DNA of 64,000 nucleotides from G963662675 sp963662675. Lineage in GTDB: Bacteria; Bacteroidota; Bacteroidia; Bacteroidales; Prolixibacteraceae. Within the stretch, counting starts at the first letter, position 1, and every line of letters starts with the position of its first letter. The notes under the pieces were generated by a model. It did no database searches. It worked only from the letters and a program-made list of their open reading frames with translations, and was not told where the DNA came from. The position numbers and the translations under genes were made by a program. The stretch covers positions 496,001 to 560,000 of the forward strand of contig CAXXHP010000002.1 of the NCBI GenBank assembly GCA_963662675.2, given 5' to 3'. Positions 1 through 10,000 of the stretch are shown in pieces.

Positions 1-915
1 ACTAACGCCGATTATTCCGGCCAACAATGTTCCAATCCCAACGATCCATGTTAATACCTGAATGCCCATAAACAATGCGCCATACTTTTTAAATTCCGTT
101 TCAATATTAAATGAACCAATAGCTTGCAGGTCGTCGGGAGCAATTTTATGGCGTTCCTTTAAAAGCCGTTGTAATTTTTCTTGAAGGGTGCTTACACTAT
201 TCCCTGGTTTTGCGGTAACTGAAAAGAAATGAATGGTTGTGCCGTAGTTATACGTTTTTTGCATCGTAGAAAAGGGAATGAAAATGGTTTCTTCTTTTTC
301 ACCATCTCCAATAACGATGGTGGTTTCCGGATGAATTACTCCAACTATCTGAAAGTAAACTCCATTAAGTCGAAGATATTGGCCTATTGGATCTTCATTT
401 TTCTCAAACATCACCTCAACTACTCGCTCTCCAATAATGCATACTTTGCGTTTTTGCATTACATCAATTTCATTAAGAAGACGACCTTTTGTCGGGGTCC
501 AGGTGTCGATCTTAAAAAAGTCGGTATAGTCTCCATAAATGCTGAATGATGAGGTTCTTTCGCCCCGAACTGTGTTGTCTCCCGGTTGTTGCCTGCTAAA
601 TAACCGAGGGGATATATATTCAATCTCTTCAATATTTTGGCGGAAATAATTGATGTCATCATTATTCATATTCCAAGTACGGCCTCGTTGAAATCCCTGA
701 TGAGGTATGCTTGTGCGCTCAGTCCAGAAAAATGCAGAGTTGGTGGCAAAATCGCCAATTTGTTCCATCATCCCATTTTCAAGTGCCCGGCCAGCTCCAG
801 ACATAATTATCAGCATAAAAATTCCCCAGAAAACGCCAAAAGCAGTCATGAAGCTACGAAGCCTGTTTTGCTTTAATGCACTAAGTATTTCTTTCCAAAG
901 ATCAAGGTCAAACAT
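1..915 (-). CDS. MacB-like ABC transporter permease, C-terminus outside window
   Basis: This is the N-terminal 305 codons of a FtsX/MacB-type permease; the gene runs off the left edge. It begins MFDLDLWKEIL, followed by a first membrane helix (about residues 20-40) and a long periplasmic MacB-PCD-like domain. The second membrane segment (…WIVGIGTLLAGIIGVS) lies right at the edge. The start ATG at 915 matches the start of the next permease upstream, which begins MFDIDTWQEIL and is 17 bp away. The two are clearly paralogues in one operon with the ATPase at 2198-2923. Such systems extract lipoproteins or export small molecules across the inner membrane with ATP hydrolysis. The substrate cannot be read from the sequence. 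An adaptor protein would be expected further left, outside the window. Confidence 0.9.
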   Translation of the reverse strand, partial: MFDLDLWKEILSALKQNRLRSFMTAFGVFWGIFMLIIMSGAGRALENGMMEQIGDFATNSAFFWTERTSIPHQGFQRGRTWNMNNDDINYFRQNIEEIEYISPRLFSRQQPGDNTVRGERTSSFSIYGDYTDFFKIDTWTPTKGRLLNEIDVMQKRKVCIIGERVVEVMFEKNEDPIGQYLRLNGVYFQIVGVIHPETTIVIGDGEKEETIFIPFSTMQKTYNYGTTIHFFSVTAKPGNSVSTLQEKLQRLLKERHKIAPDDLQAIGSFNIETEFKKYGALFMGIQVLTWIVGIGTLLAGIIGVS

Positions 916-932
916 AGCTTTTTGTCTTAGGT

Positions 933-2186
933 TTATTCATCGCGCAAGGCAGCGATAGGCTTTATGCTGGCCGCTCTTTTCGCAGGTATATATCCGGCAA
1001 TTGCCCCAGCAATAATCAAGAGTAAAGTGGCAGAAACGGCAATGCCAAAATCTACCGTTGGATTTAAGAATATAGTATCGCCTCCTTCTTGTGAAGCTAC
1101 CGTGCCGGATTGAGTCATCATGTAGTTAATGAATTCCATCAATCCTGTTCCAAGCACCAATCCAATATAGCCAGCAATTGTTGTTATTAGTATGGACTCC
1201 ATTAAAATGAGGCCAATAACGGATGACGGACTTGCGCCAATTGCTTTTCGAATGCCAATTTCTTTAGTGCGTTCTTTTACAACAATCAGCATAATATTGC
1301 TCACTCCCACAATGCCGGCAATGAGTGTTCCTATGCCAATTATCCAAATGAATATATTGATGGCTTGAAAAATTTTCATGGTTTGAATGAAATTTTCCAA
1401 CTTATTATATAGTCCAAGTGCACTGTCGTCGTCTTCATCGAACTTTAGTTTTCGTGAAAAAGTGCTACGTATTTGATCATTTATTTGCTGACTTTCGTCT
1501 AGCGTTTGTCCGTTAATGGTGATGGCAAAACTGTGAAGTCGGTTTGTTCCATTGAATACTTTCTGAGCAGTTGTGACTGGCATATAGGCATTTCTGTATT
1601 GCGTTGTTCCGGGTTCTGTGCAAACACCAACCACTTTGAAAAGAATATTATTAACCTTTACGTATTCGCCTAAAACCTGTTGGTCTTTAAACAGTGCATC
1701 TCTAATGTCTTTCCCTAGCACGACTACTTTTCTGTTTTGTTGGATGTCAACGTCATTTATAAACCGACCTTCTGTCAAGGTAAGAGTCTCAACTGTAATT
1801 AATTCCGGGTGACAAGTAACTGTTGTGTACTCTCCCGATTCTTTACCGAAGGAATAGCGTGTGTTGTTTAAATAATAACGACCCGAAGCCGTTTCAACTC
1901 CGGGAATATTCTGTATCACGTTATAGTCATCGTTATGAAATTGTACCGAGCGGCCTGTTTTTAAACCCTGATACGGGATGGTGGTTTCTCCAGTCCATAT
2001 CCACATTGCATTAACAGCGTCATTCATAAAGTTGCTGGCAATACCATTGCTTAATCCATTGCCTGCTCCCAGTAGAATCATCAACATGAAAATTCCCCAC
2101 GAAACCGAAAAGCCGGTCAGGAAAGTACGCATCTTATTTTTTTTCATTGTCGACAGGATTTCCTGCCATGTATCTATGTCAAACAT
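933..2186 (-). CDS. MacB-like ABC transporter permease
   Basis: A full-length 417-residue FtsX/MacB-family permease. Visible parts are a first transmembrane helix at about residues 20-45, a periplasmic MacB-PCD domain (about 50-270), and three C-terminal helices. The segment between helices 2 and 3 carries the family signature VKERTKEIGIRKAIGAS, the coupling region that contacts the ATPase. The C-terminus reads GYIPAKRAASIKPIAALRDE, as is usual for MacB permeases. It lies 11 bp downstream of the ATPase gene and 17 bp upstream of a second paralogous permease, so the complex is probably a heterodimer of the two permeases with an ATPase dimer. The family call is firm. Whether it exports peptides, lipoproteins or a drug is unknown. 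Confidence 0.93.
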   Translation of the reverse strand: MFDIDTWQEILSTMKKNKMRTFLTGFSVSWGIFMLMILLGAGNGLSNGIASNFMNDAVNAMWIWTGETTIPYQGLKTGRSVQFHNDDYNVIQNIPGVETASGRYYLNNTRYSFGKESGEYTTVTCHPELITVETLTLTEGRFINDVDIQQNRKVVVLGKDIRDALFKDQQVLGEYVKVNNILFKVVGVCTEPGTTQYRNAYMPVTTAQKVFNGTNRLHSFAITINGQTLDESQQINDQIRSTFSRKLKFDEDDDSALGLYNKLENFIQTMKIFQAINIFIWIIGIGTLIAGIVGVSNIMLIVVKERTKEIGIRKAIGASPSSVIGLILMESILITTIAGYIGLVLGTGLMEFINYMMTQSGTVASQEGGDTIFLNPTVDFGIAVSATLLLIIAGAIAGYIPAKRAASIKPIAALRDE

Positions 2187-2197
2187 GATGTGTGGCG

Positions 2198-2923
2198 TTA
2201 AGCATTTTCCAGTTCTTTAGAATATCTGTTGCGAAAATCCATTAAGTCGCCATTGAGAATGACTTCATGGATTCTTCCGTCATTTAATCGTACGATTTTC
2301 TGGGTCATTGCAGCAATGTCATGCTCATGGGTTACAATGATAACGGTTATTCCATCATCATTAATTTCTTTTAAAATTTGCATGACTTCATGTGATGTTG
2401 TGGAGTCTAATGCTCCGGTTGGTTCATCTGCAAGAATGATTTTGGGTTTTGAAATGAGTGAACGAGCGATTGCTATTCGTTGTTTTTGACCTCCGGATAA
2501 TTCATTCGGCATATGCTCAGCCCAGGATTTTAACCCAAACTTGTCAAGGTAATCCATGGCGATCAGGTTTCTCTTTTTTCGGTTAACTCCTTTGTAATAT
2601 AAGGGGAGTGCTACATTTTCAAGTGCATTTTTAAATGATATTAAGTTGAAGGACTGAAAAACAAACCCAACCATTTCATTTCGCAATCGGGCGGCTTTCT
2701 TTTCACTCATCCCCGCTATTAACTTATTTTCTAAGTGATAGGTGCCCTCGTCATAATTATCAAGCATTCCTAAAATGTTTAGAATAGTTGACTTACCAGA
2801 TCCTGAAGACCCCATTATTGATACAAACTCACCTTGTTCTATTTCAAGATCAATTCCTTTAAGGACATGGAGTTTGTTATTCCCCATTTCGTATGATTTG
2901 TGGATGTTGTTTAGTTTGATCAT
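2198..2923 (-). CDS. ABC transporter ATP-binding protein, LolD/MacB type
   Basis: ATPase subunit of the exporter formed with the two permeases that follow. It shows a Walker A (GSSGSGKST), a Q-loop (FVFQSFNLI), the ABC signature (LSGGQKQRIAIARSL), a Walker B (ILADEPTGALD) and an H-loop (VTHEHD). I chose the ATG at 2923, giving MIKLNNIHKSYEMG, the usual N-terminus of this family; an in-frame ATG eight codons upstream (2947) would add a lysine-rich extension that relatives normally lack. It is the first gene of a minus-strand operon. The 650 bp upstream must contain its promoter, but I found no clear -7/-33 pair. Confidence 0.93.
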   Translation of the reverse strand: MIKLNNIHKSYEMGNNKLHVLKGIDLEIEQGEFVSIMGSSGSGKSTILNILGMLDNYDEGTYHLENKLIAGMSEKKAARLRNEMVGFVFQSFNLISFKNALENVALPLYYKGVNRKKRNLIAMDYLDKFGLKSWAEHMPNELSGGQKQRIAIARSLISKPKIILADEPTGALDSTTSHEVMQILKEINDDGITVIIVTHEHDIAAMTQKIVRLNDGRIHEVILNGDLMDFRNRYSKELENA

Positions 2924-3581
2924 GGTTTTTTGTTTTCTGTTAATCAAAATTGCGTGTTTTGTCTATTTTTCGCAGTATTTATTCGATGAATGGCTGATTA
3001 TTTTATGTAAATACCTTCCCTTGGGCGATATTATAAAGCGAAGTCATCTGTCAGTTAATCATTTAGTTTTTATAACGAGCAATTGTAAAAGTCGTTACAG
3101 GGAGTCTATTATTTTTCGAAATGAATTATCGGTGTTGTAGGTTCTGTTCATTTCCCAATCTTACAAGTATGATCGGTTTTTATGAGGCGATTTATAAATT
3201 AAGGTATAACTAGAATAATGTCTAACGTTTTTTTTTCAAAGGCGTAAAATGTGTAAAAAATTACTGAACCGATTCATTTCCAGCACCCAAATGGGGTCAT
3301 AAAGTGCAAATAATAGATCAATTTGTGCATTTAGGAGCTTTTATATCGGTAGTATCTTTATTGCTGCAGCAGTATTGCCATTCTCAGAATGGGTTAGGGA
3401 ATTATTCCTTAAAAACGGGTTGCTTGTTATTAGAATCGAGAAGTTTGTTGAGAAAGCGAATATGCGAGAGGGTTGAGATTCGTAATGGCTTGTGTGTGAG
3501 TTGGTTTGGTGCTTGTTTCGTTGGTGCCCCAAATTTATCAATTGTCGATTACTAATAAACTAAAATAAAATCTTAAAACGC
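2924..3581. other. Long divergent intergenic region
   Basis: About 650 bp separate the minus-strand ABC operon from the plus-strand rhamnosidase genes. It must hold two divergent promoters, but no convincing Bacteroidota -33/-7 pair was found. A short palindrome, GTAAAAAATTAC at 3253-3264, resembles the AraR-type operators further right but has the wrong spacing. An 83-codon open frame at 3304-3555 has no family character and is not called. No RNA gene was recognised. Confidence 0.5.
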
Positions 3582-6500
3582 ATGAAACTTAACTTGAGAA
3601 TTGCCCAAACTGGCAAGGATTTTTTCTTCCCCCTTTTCCTTGCGCTTCTTTCCCTTTTTTCCTTTGTTAATTGTAGTGGTCCTGATTCATCACAGAGTAT
3701 AGGAGATACTCTTGAAGCGGGATTCATTAGTCCACCAGACAGCGCAAAACCGCGGGTGTGGTGGCACTGGATGAACGGAAACATTACCAAAGAAGGAATT
3801 GAGGCTGACTTAAAATGGATGAATCGCATCGGTATTGGTGGGTTTCAGAATTTTGATGCGGCGTTTATGACGCCTCAAATCGTTGAGAATAGGTTAAGTT
3901 ATATGACCCTGGAATGGAAAGACGCCTTTTCATTTACGACCAATCTGGCTGACTCCCTTGGCTTGGAGATGGCCATTGCCGCTTCTCCGGGTTGGAGCGA
4001 GAGTGGTGGTCCCTGGGTGAAACCAGAGGAGGGGATGAAAAAGTTTGTTTGGACCGAGACTCCTGTTGAAGGAGGCAAAACGTTCTCGGGAACTCTTCCT
4101 CATCCACCAACAAGTACCGGTAAATTCCAAAATATGGGAATGCGGACATCTATCTCATCATCTTTGGAAGGTGAACATGAGTCAGATCTCCCTGAATTTT
4201 ATCAGGATGCAGTAGTTGTCGCATTTAAGTTACCTAGTACATACATATCAATGTCTGAGCTTCAACCAAAAGTAACATCTAGTGGTGGAAGCTTTAATCT
4301 TTCGGAGCTTACTGATGGAGATTTGGCAAAAACTAGTCTTTTACCAAATGCTCCTGCCGGTCAGAAATCGTGGGTTCAATATGAATTTCCTGAATCTGAA
4401 GAAATTAGTTCACTAACTATTGTTGGTGGTGGTGCTGCAGGCATGTTTGGTATGGGAGTTGATCAAACTGTTAGAGCTCTTGAAAAAAGTGTTGATGGAA
4501 AGAATTTTGAAGAAATTACTGTAATTCCCTCAGGAGGCGTCGGACAAAAAACTCTTTCATTTGAACCTGTAGTCGCAAAATATTACCGCTTTACTTTTAG
4601 CTCTCCTGAAGCTTCATCTTCTTCAATGACTGGTGCGATGGAATCGATGGGCCTTGGAGCTAGCGGAAGTGCAAGCCCAAAAGGAATTGATATCGCAGAA
4701 CTTATTTTACACAAAAACATAAAGGTTGACCGCTTTGAAGATAAGGCAGCATTCTCTGTAGAAAATGATCTTTACACAAGTGTTACTCCAGATTCAAAAG
4801 ATGTAATAAATCAAGAAGATATTGTCGATTTAACGTCATTGATGTCATCTAATGGTTCAATCAACTGGGATGTGCCTGAAGGGAATTGGATGATAATCAG
4901 ACTTGGTTATTCTTTATTAGGTATTGAGAACCATCCTGCCTCTCCAGAAGCAACAGGATTAGAAGTTGATAAACTAAATGCAGATCACGTAACAGCATAT
5001 TTTACAGATTATCTCGATCAGTATAAAGATGCAACGGGTGGTTTAATGGGTGAAAAAGGTCTTCAGTATGTGATTACAGACAGCTGGGAAGCCGGAGCTC
5101 AAAACTGGACCGATGATTTAATTTCTCAATTTGAAAAACATAGAGGTTACGATATGATGTCGTGGTTACCAGTACTTACCGGGTATGTGGTAGAGAGCTC
5201 AGAAGCAAGCGACCGATTTCTTTGGGATTTCCGTAAAACGTTATCTGACCTCCTTACAGAAAACCATTACGATCTGTTGACCTCTTTGCTTGAAGAAAGA
5301 GGCATGGGGCGCTACTCGGAATCGCACGAAAACGGTCGGGCATTTATTGGTGACGGTATGGAAGTTAAGCGCAGTGCTGCTGTGCCAATGAGTGCTACAT
5401 GGACTCCCGGCGGTCTTACTCCCGGAACTGAAGTTGCAGAATATTGTAAGGTTGATGTTCGCGAATCGGCATCGGTGAGCCATATTTATGGACAAAGCTT
5501 TGTTGCTGCCGAGTCGTTAACAGCTATCGGATCTTCATGGGCATGGTCTCCTGAAACATTGAAACCAACCGCCGATATGGAGCTTGCTAATGGATTGAAT
5601 CGATTTGTTATCCATACTTCTGTTCATCAGCCTTTGGATGATAAATTTCCAGGATTAGGACTTGGACCTTTTGGTCAGTGGTTTACTCGTCATGAAACTT
5701 GGGCTGAACAAGCCGAACCATGGATTACATACTTGTCTCGTAGTAGTTACATGCTTCAGCAAGGAGAATTTATTGCTGACATAGTATATTATTATGGAGA
5801 AGATAATAACGTTACATCTCTCTTCAGAAACAAATTACCTGTAATCCCTGAAGGCTATAACTACGACTTTGTAAATGCTGATGCTTTGGTTAACGTCCTT
5901 TCTGTTGAGGATGGTAAAATCATTACTCCAAGTGGGATGAGTTACAATGTTCTGGCATTGGATTCAAACAGCCAGCATATGACTCTTAAAGTTTTGCGTA
6001 AAATTAAAGACATGGTTTCTGCAGGTGCTGTTGTTGTTGGCCCAAAACCAACGCAAACACCGAGTCTGATGGATGATGTGGCAGAGTTTAAAGTCTTGGC
6101 AGATGAACTTTGGTCTAATGAAACTGGTGAGAATACGGTTGGCAAAGGCAAAGTTTATGCTGGCAAATCATTGGAAGAAGTGTTGGCTGATATTCAGGTC
6201 CCTACCGATTTTAAATACACAAAACCGGAGGCTGATACAAAACTGATGTTTGTTCACCGGCAGTTGGGAGATGTTGATTTCTATTGGGTGAATAACCGGA
6301 ATGAGAAAGTGGAAGATCTAGAGGCAACATTCAGAGTTGAAGGAAAAACTGCTGAAATATGGCATCCTGAAACGGGTGAAATTGAGCAGGTATCATACAG
6401 TATTGAGAACGGTTTAACCACTGTGCCTCTACATTTGGAATCAAGCGATGCTGTGTTTGTGGTATTCAGAAATGAGGCCAGTAGCGATTCTTATGAAGTT

Positions 6501-7004
6501 GCAAAAGAATCGAAAGAAGAGTTAGACGTAATTGCCGGATCATGGAACGTGAGTTTCGAAGCGGAACGAGGTGCTCCTGCACAAATTACAATTGACAATC
6601 TCGAATCATGGTCTGAAAGCTCTGATTCAGGCGTGAAATATTTCTCTGGAACAGCAACATATACCAAAACAGTTCAAGCATCTGCAGACTGGTTTAAGGA
6701 GGGTGCTGAATTGTGGCTCGACTTGGGGAGCGTCAAAAATATTGCTGAAGTTACTGTTAACGGACAGCCACTTGGCATTGTTTGGAAAACTCCTTTCAGG
6801 GTGAATGTTACAGAGGCTTTGCAACAAGGTGAAAATACCATTGAAGTTGAAGTTACTAACTTGTGGGTGAATAGGTTAATTGGTGATCAGCAGCCTAATG
6901 TCCCAATGAAATATACCTACACAACCCAAGCTTTTTATCAGGCAGACTCACCGTTAAAACCATCTGGTCTTTTGGGGCCTGTAACATTAATCTCAATAGA
7001 ATAA
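3582..7004 (+). CDS. GH106 alpha-L-rhamnosidase, lipoprotein
   Basis: A 1140-residue glycoside hydrolase predicted to release terminal alpha-L-rhamnose from pectic (rhamnogalacturonan) or related glycans. The N-terminus has a hydrophobic signal ending in a lipobox-like FVNC with Cys31, so it should be a surface or periplasmic lipoprotein. The GH106 hallmark follows (PRVWWHWMNGNITKEGI, about residues 50-66) and begins the catalytic barrel. A discoidin-like beta-sandwich with a Gly/Ser/Met-rich loop is inserted at about residues 215-380. A C-terminal jelly-roll carries LWLDLGSVKNIAEVTVNG. The length is typical for Bacteroidota GH106. A GH78 gene follows after 69 bp, so the two rhamnosidases are probably cotranscribed. 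Family confidence is high; the exact glycan is inferred. Confidence 0.9.
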   Translation: MKLNLRIAQTGKDFFFPLFLALLSLFSFVNCSGPDSSQSIGDTLEAGFISPPDSAKPRVWWHWMNGNITKEGIEADLKWMNRIGIGGFQNFDAAFMTPQIVENRLSYMTLEWKDAFSFTTNLADSLGLEMAIAASPGWSESGGPWVKPEEGMKKFVWTETPVEGGKTFSGTLPHPPTSTGKFQNMGMRTSISSSLEGEHESDLPEFYQDAVVVAFKLPSTYISMSELQPKVTSSGGSFNLSELTDGDLAKTSLLPNAPAGQKSWVQYEFPESEEISSLTIVGGGAAGMFGMGVDQTVRALEKSVDGKNFEEITVIPSGGVGQKTLSFEPVVAKYYRFTFSSPEASSSSMTGAMESMGLGASGSASPKGIDIAELILHKNIKVDRFEDKAAFSVENDLYTSVTPDSKDVINQEDIVDLTSLMSSNGSINWDVPEGNWMIIRLGYSLLGIENHPASPEATGLEVDKLNADHVTAYFTDYLDQYKDATGGLMGEKGLQYVITDSWEAGAQNWTDDLISQFEKHRGYDMMSWLPVLTGYVVESSEASDRFLWDFRKTLSDLLTENHYDLLTSLLEERGMGRYSESHENGRAFIGDGMEVKRSAAVPMSATWTPGGLTPGTEVAEYCKVDVRESASVSHIYGQSFVAAESLTAIGSSWAWSPETLKPTADMELANGLNRFVIHTSVHQPLDDKFPGLGLGPFGQWFTRHETWAEQAEPWITYLSRSSYMLQQGEFIADIVYYYGEDNNVTSLFRNKLPVIPEGYNYDFVNADALVNVLSVEDGKIITPSGMSYNVLALDSNSQHMTLKVLRKIKDMVSAGAVVVGPKPTQTPSLMDDVAEFKVLADELWSNETGENTVGKGKVYAGKSLEEVLADIQVPTDFKYTKPEADTKLMFVHRQLGDVDFYWVNNRNEKVEDLEATFRVEGKTAEIWHPETGEIEQVSYSIENGLTTVPLHLESSDAVFVVFRNEASSDSYEVAKESKEELDVIAGSWNVSFEAERGAPAQITIDNLESWSESSDSGVKYFSGTATYTKTVQASADWFKEGAELWLDLGSVKNIAEVTVNGQPLGIVWKTPFRVNVTEALQQGENTIEVEVTNLWVNRLIGDQQPNVPMKYTYTTQAFYQADSPLKPSGLLGPVTLISIE

Positions 7005-7073
7005 ATACCAATAGGATATAATATATTTTAACAATCTAAAAACAAACATTTTTTTAATCTAAACACGAATACA

Positions 7074-10000
7074 ATGATTACAAAATTAAAATCGATCGGA
7101 TTTTTGGCAATAATTCTATCGTTACTCTTTATGGTCAGTTGTTCACAAACAAAAGACTCTTTGCTCGTTAATAACCTGATGGTTGAGTACACTGAAAATC
7201 CCTTAGGGATTGATGTCGAAACTCCCCGTTTTGGATGGCAACTTAATGCTCCCGAAGGTGTTCGGGGTTATTATCAAACCGCATATCAGATTGTGGTAAA
7301 AGACCCAGCAGGAAATATTGTTTGGGATTCCCAAAAAATCACCTCCGGAGATGCCCTTGCGATTGGTTATCAAGGAAGTCCTTTGCAAGCTACAACAAAG
7401 TACGATTGGACTGTCACGGTTTGGGATTCTTCTGACACTCCTTTTTCTACAACTTCCTGGTTTGAGACAGGGCTAATGAATCCAAGTATCACAGCTTGGG
7501 ATGGTGCCCAATGGATAGGTGGATCTGATGACGACCTTGTATTCTTTTCAGACTACCAGCTAATCTTTGGCTTGAAGTATTCTATCGAACTTGAAGAAGG
7601 AAGTGACAAAGCAAGCTTTGTTTATGGTGCAAACGATTTGCGCCTGATGGATAAATACAAAAATATCTTTCAAGTTGAGAGTGAAAAAGATGAAAGCTAT
7701 ATCAAGCTACAACTAGATATTTCTGATGTAGACGGATCAAGTACCGGAACAGCCAAACTTAATGTCTTCAGAGCCGGATATGCCCCTGAAGACAATCCTG
7801 AAGTACCACTTAAAAGCTTTGAGGTAAAGACTTCAGTAATCAATAACCAGAATAAGTATAATTCTCACGAAATTGATTTCCAAAGTGCATTTGGGAACAT
7901 CTCAATCACTCTGGATGGAGATGCTTCTTTCTTTGTACAGGAACCTGTAGCAGAAACTGATATGGGTGGATTTGGTGGACGTGGAGGAAGCAGTGGAGCC
8001 AGTGTTAATCTAAACCCTGTTGGTTCAGGTGGAAATGTCATTCCTTTTGGAATGATCTGTGATATGGGTTTTGCTGCTGAAGCTGGCCAAAAAGCTAAAT
8101 TCACTAACGTTGAAGTTTATAACAACAGAGCACCTAACAACACATTATTTAAAGAAGATCTTTCTTCAAACTACACTGGAATTTATAAAGACGTCACAAT
8201 TGAAGATGGTGCTTATGTGATAGACGGTGGTACGGATGGTACGTTTATCGTTACTAATCCTAGCAAAAACTCAACACCCATGATTCGTACAGAGTTTGAT
8301 GCTGAGGGCAAAAATATTGCGGATGCAAGACTTTATGTTACCGCTCGAGGAATCTATGAAGTTTTTATCAATGGTGAAAGAGTCGGAAATGATTATTATA
8401 ATCCGGGACAAACACAATACAACAAGTCTCATTTCTACCAAACATACGATGTTACAGACCTTATTGATGAGAATGAAAACGCAATTGGAGCCATGATGAG
8501 TGAAGGTTGGTGGAGCGGCCTTTTAAGTTTCGGATCTATCTGGAACCACTTTGGAGATCGTCAATCACTATTGGCAAAACTTGTAATTACCTATAAAGAT
8601 GGTTCTGAAAAAACAATTGTTTCAAACAATTCAGACTGGAAGTATTTCAATGAAGGACCAATCAAATATAGCAGCCTTGACCTTGGTGAAATTTATGATG
8701 CCACATCAGAAGCGTTAATTGAAGGTTGGAGTTCCGTTGGTTATAATGACAGTGCATGGAAAGATGCTGTTGAGGTTAAACTTGAAGGAACTGCTTACCT
8801 TGATCCTGAAGTAGCCAGAGATGGATCTGTTACTCCTTTTGGCTATGATGACATGATGTTGATCGGTCAAATTGGGAACAATGCAGGAGTTTACGAAACC
8901 CTGACCGCACAAAGTGTTGAAGAAGTACGCGATGGCGTTTACGTTTATAATATGGGTCAAAACTTTGTGGGAGTACCCAAAATAATATTTAAAAATGCCA
9001 ACGCAGGTGATAAAATTGTTTTAAGGTTTGCGGAAATGTTATATCCGGACATGGATGAGTATGGTGATAATTTTGGTATGATTATGACGGAAAATTATCG
9101 TGCTGCTCTTTGCCAGGATATTTACATTGCAAAAGATGGTGCCCAGGTTTTCCAGCCTAAGTTTACATCACGCGGTTATCAGTATATTGAAATCACAGGT
9201 ATTGATGAGCCTCTTCCACTTGACGCAGTACAGGGAGTTGCCATAAGCTCTGTTCTTGAGCTTACAGCTGATTACAACACATCTAACGAAAGTGTTAATC
9301 AACTTTGGTCTAACCTTACCTGGTCAAATGTAGATAACTTCCTTACAATTCCTACGGACTGCCCTCAACGTAACGAACGTATGGGATGGTCTGGTGACAT
9401 CAACGTCTTTGCAAGAACTGCGACCTACGTTTCAAATTCAAATCAATTCCTACGTCGTCACATGTTTGCTATGCGCGATGTACAGCGAGCTGACGGTAGA
9501 TTTACAGATGTTGCTCCAATAGGTGGAGGTTTCGGTGGTGTACTTTGGGGAAGTGCTGGAATTACTGTTCCATGGGAAACTTATCTTCAATACAATGATA
9601 TTGAATTATTGAGGGAGCACTATGATGCGATGAAAGCTTATATAGACTATCTGTATACAACTATCAATCCTGAAACCGGTGTTACTTCTGACGGTGCACT
9701 AGGTGACTGGCTAGGCCCTCAAAATAATGCTTTAGGAACTCCTTACCTAACAACTGCCTACCATATATTTGATTTAGACATTATGACCAAAGTCGCAAAA
9801 TTGTTAGGTAAGGTTGACGATGCTTCAGAGTTTCAGAAGATGTATGATGAACGAAAAGATTTTTTCAATTCAACATTTGTAAATGAGAACCATAAAACGA
9901 TGGGAATAGTTGGAGGTGGTGGATTTGGTGCGCCACAACAAGCAGCCGAATTGAAATTGGCCGACACTCAAACTTCTTATGCGGTTGGTTTGGCTCTCGG

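Noticed and set aside
3253..3264. GTAAAAAATTAC palindrome resembling an AraR site before the rhamnosidases
   Set aside because: Half-sites read TGTA and TACT with a 6-bp gap, unlike the AGTA-N5-TACT of the strong sites. Too weak to call.
3304..3555. An 83-codon open frame in the intergenic region before GH106
   Set aside because: No family character, no promoter or signal, Cys/Leu-rich composition typical of chance frames, and a matching antisense frame.
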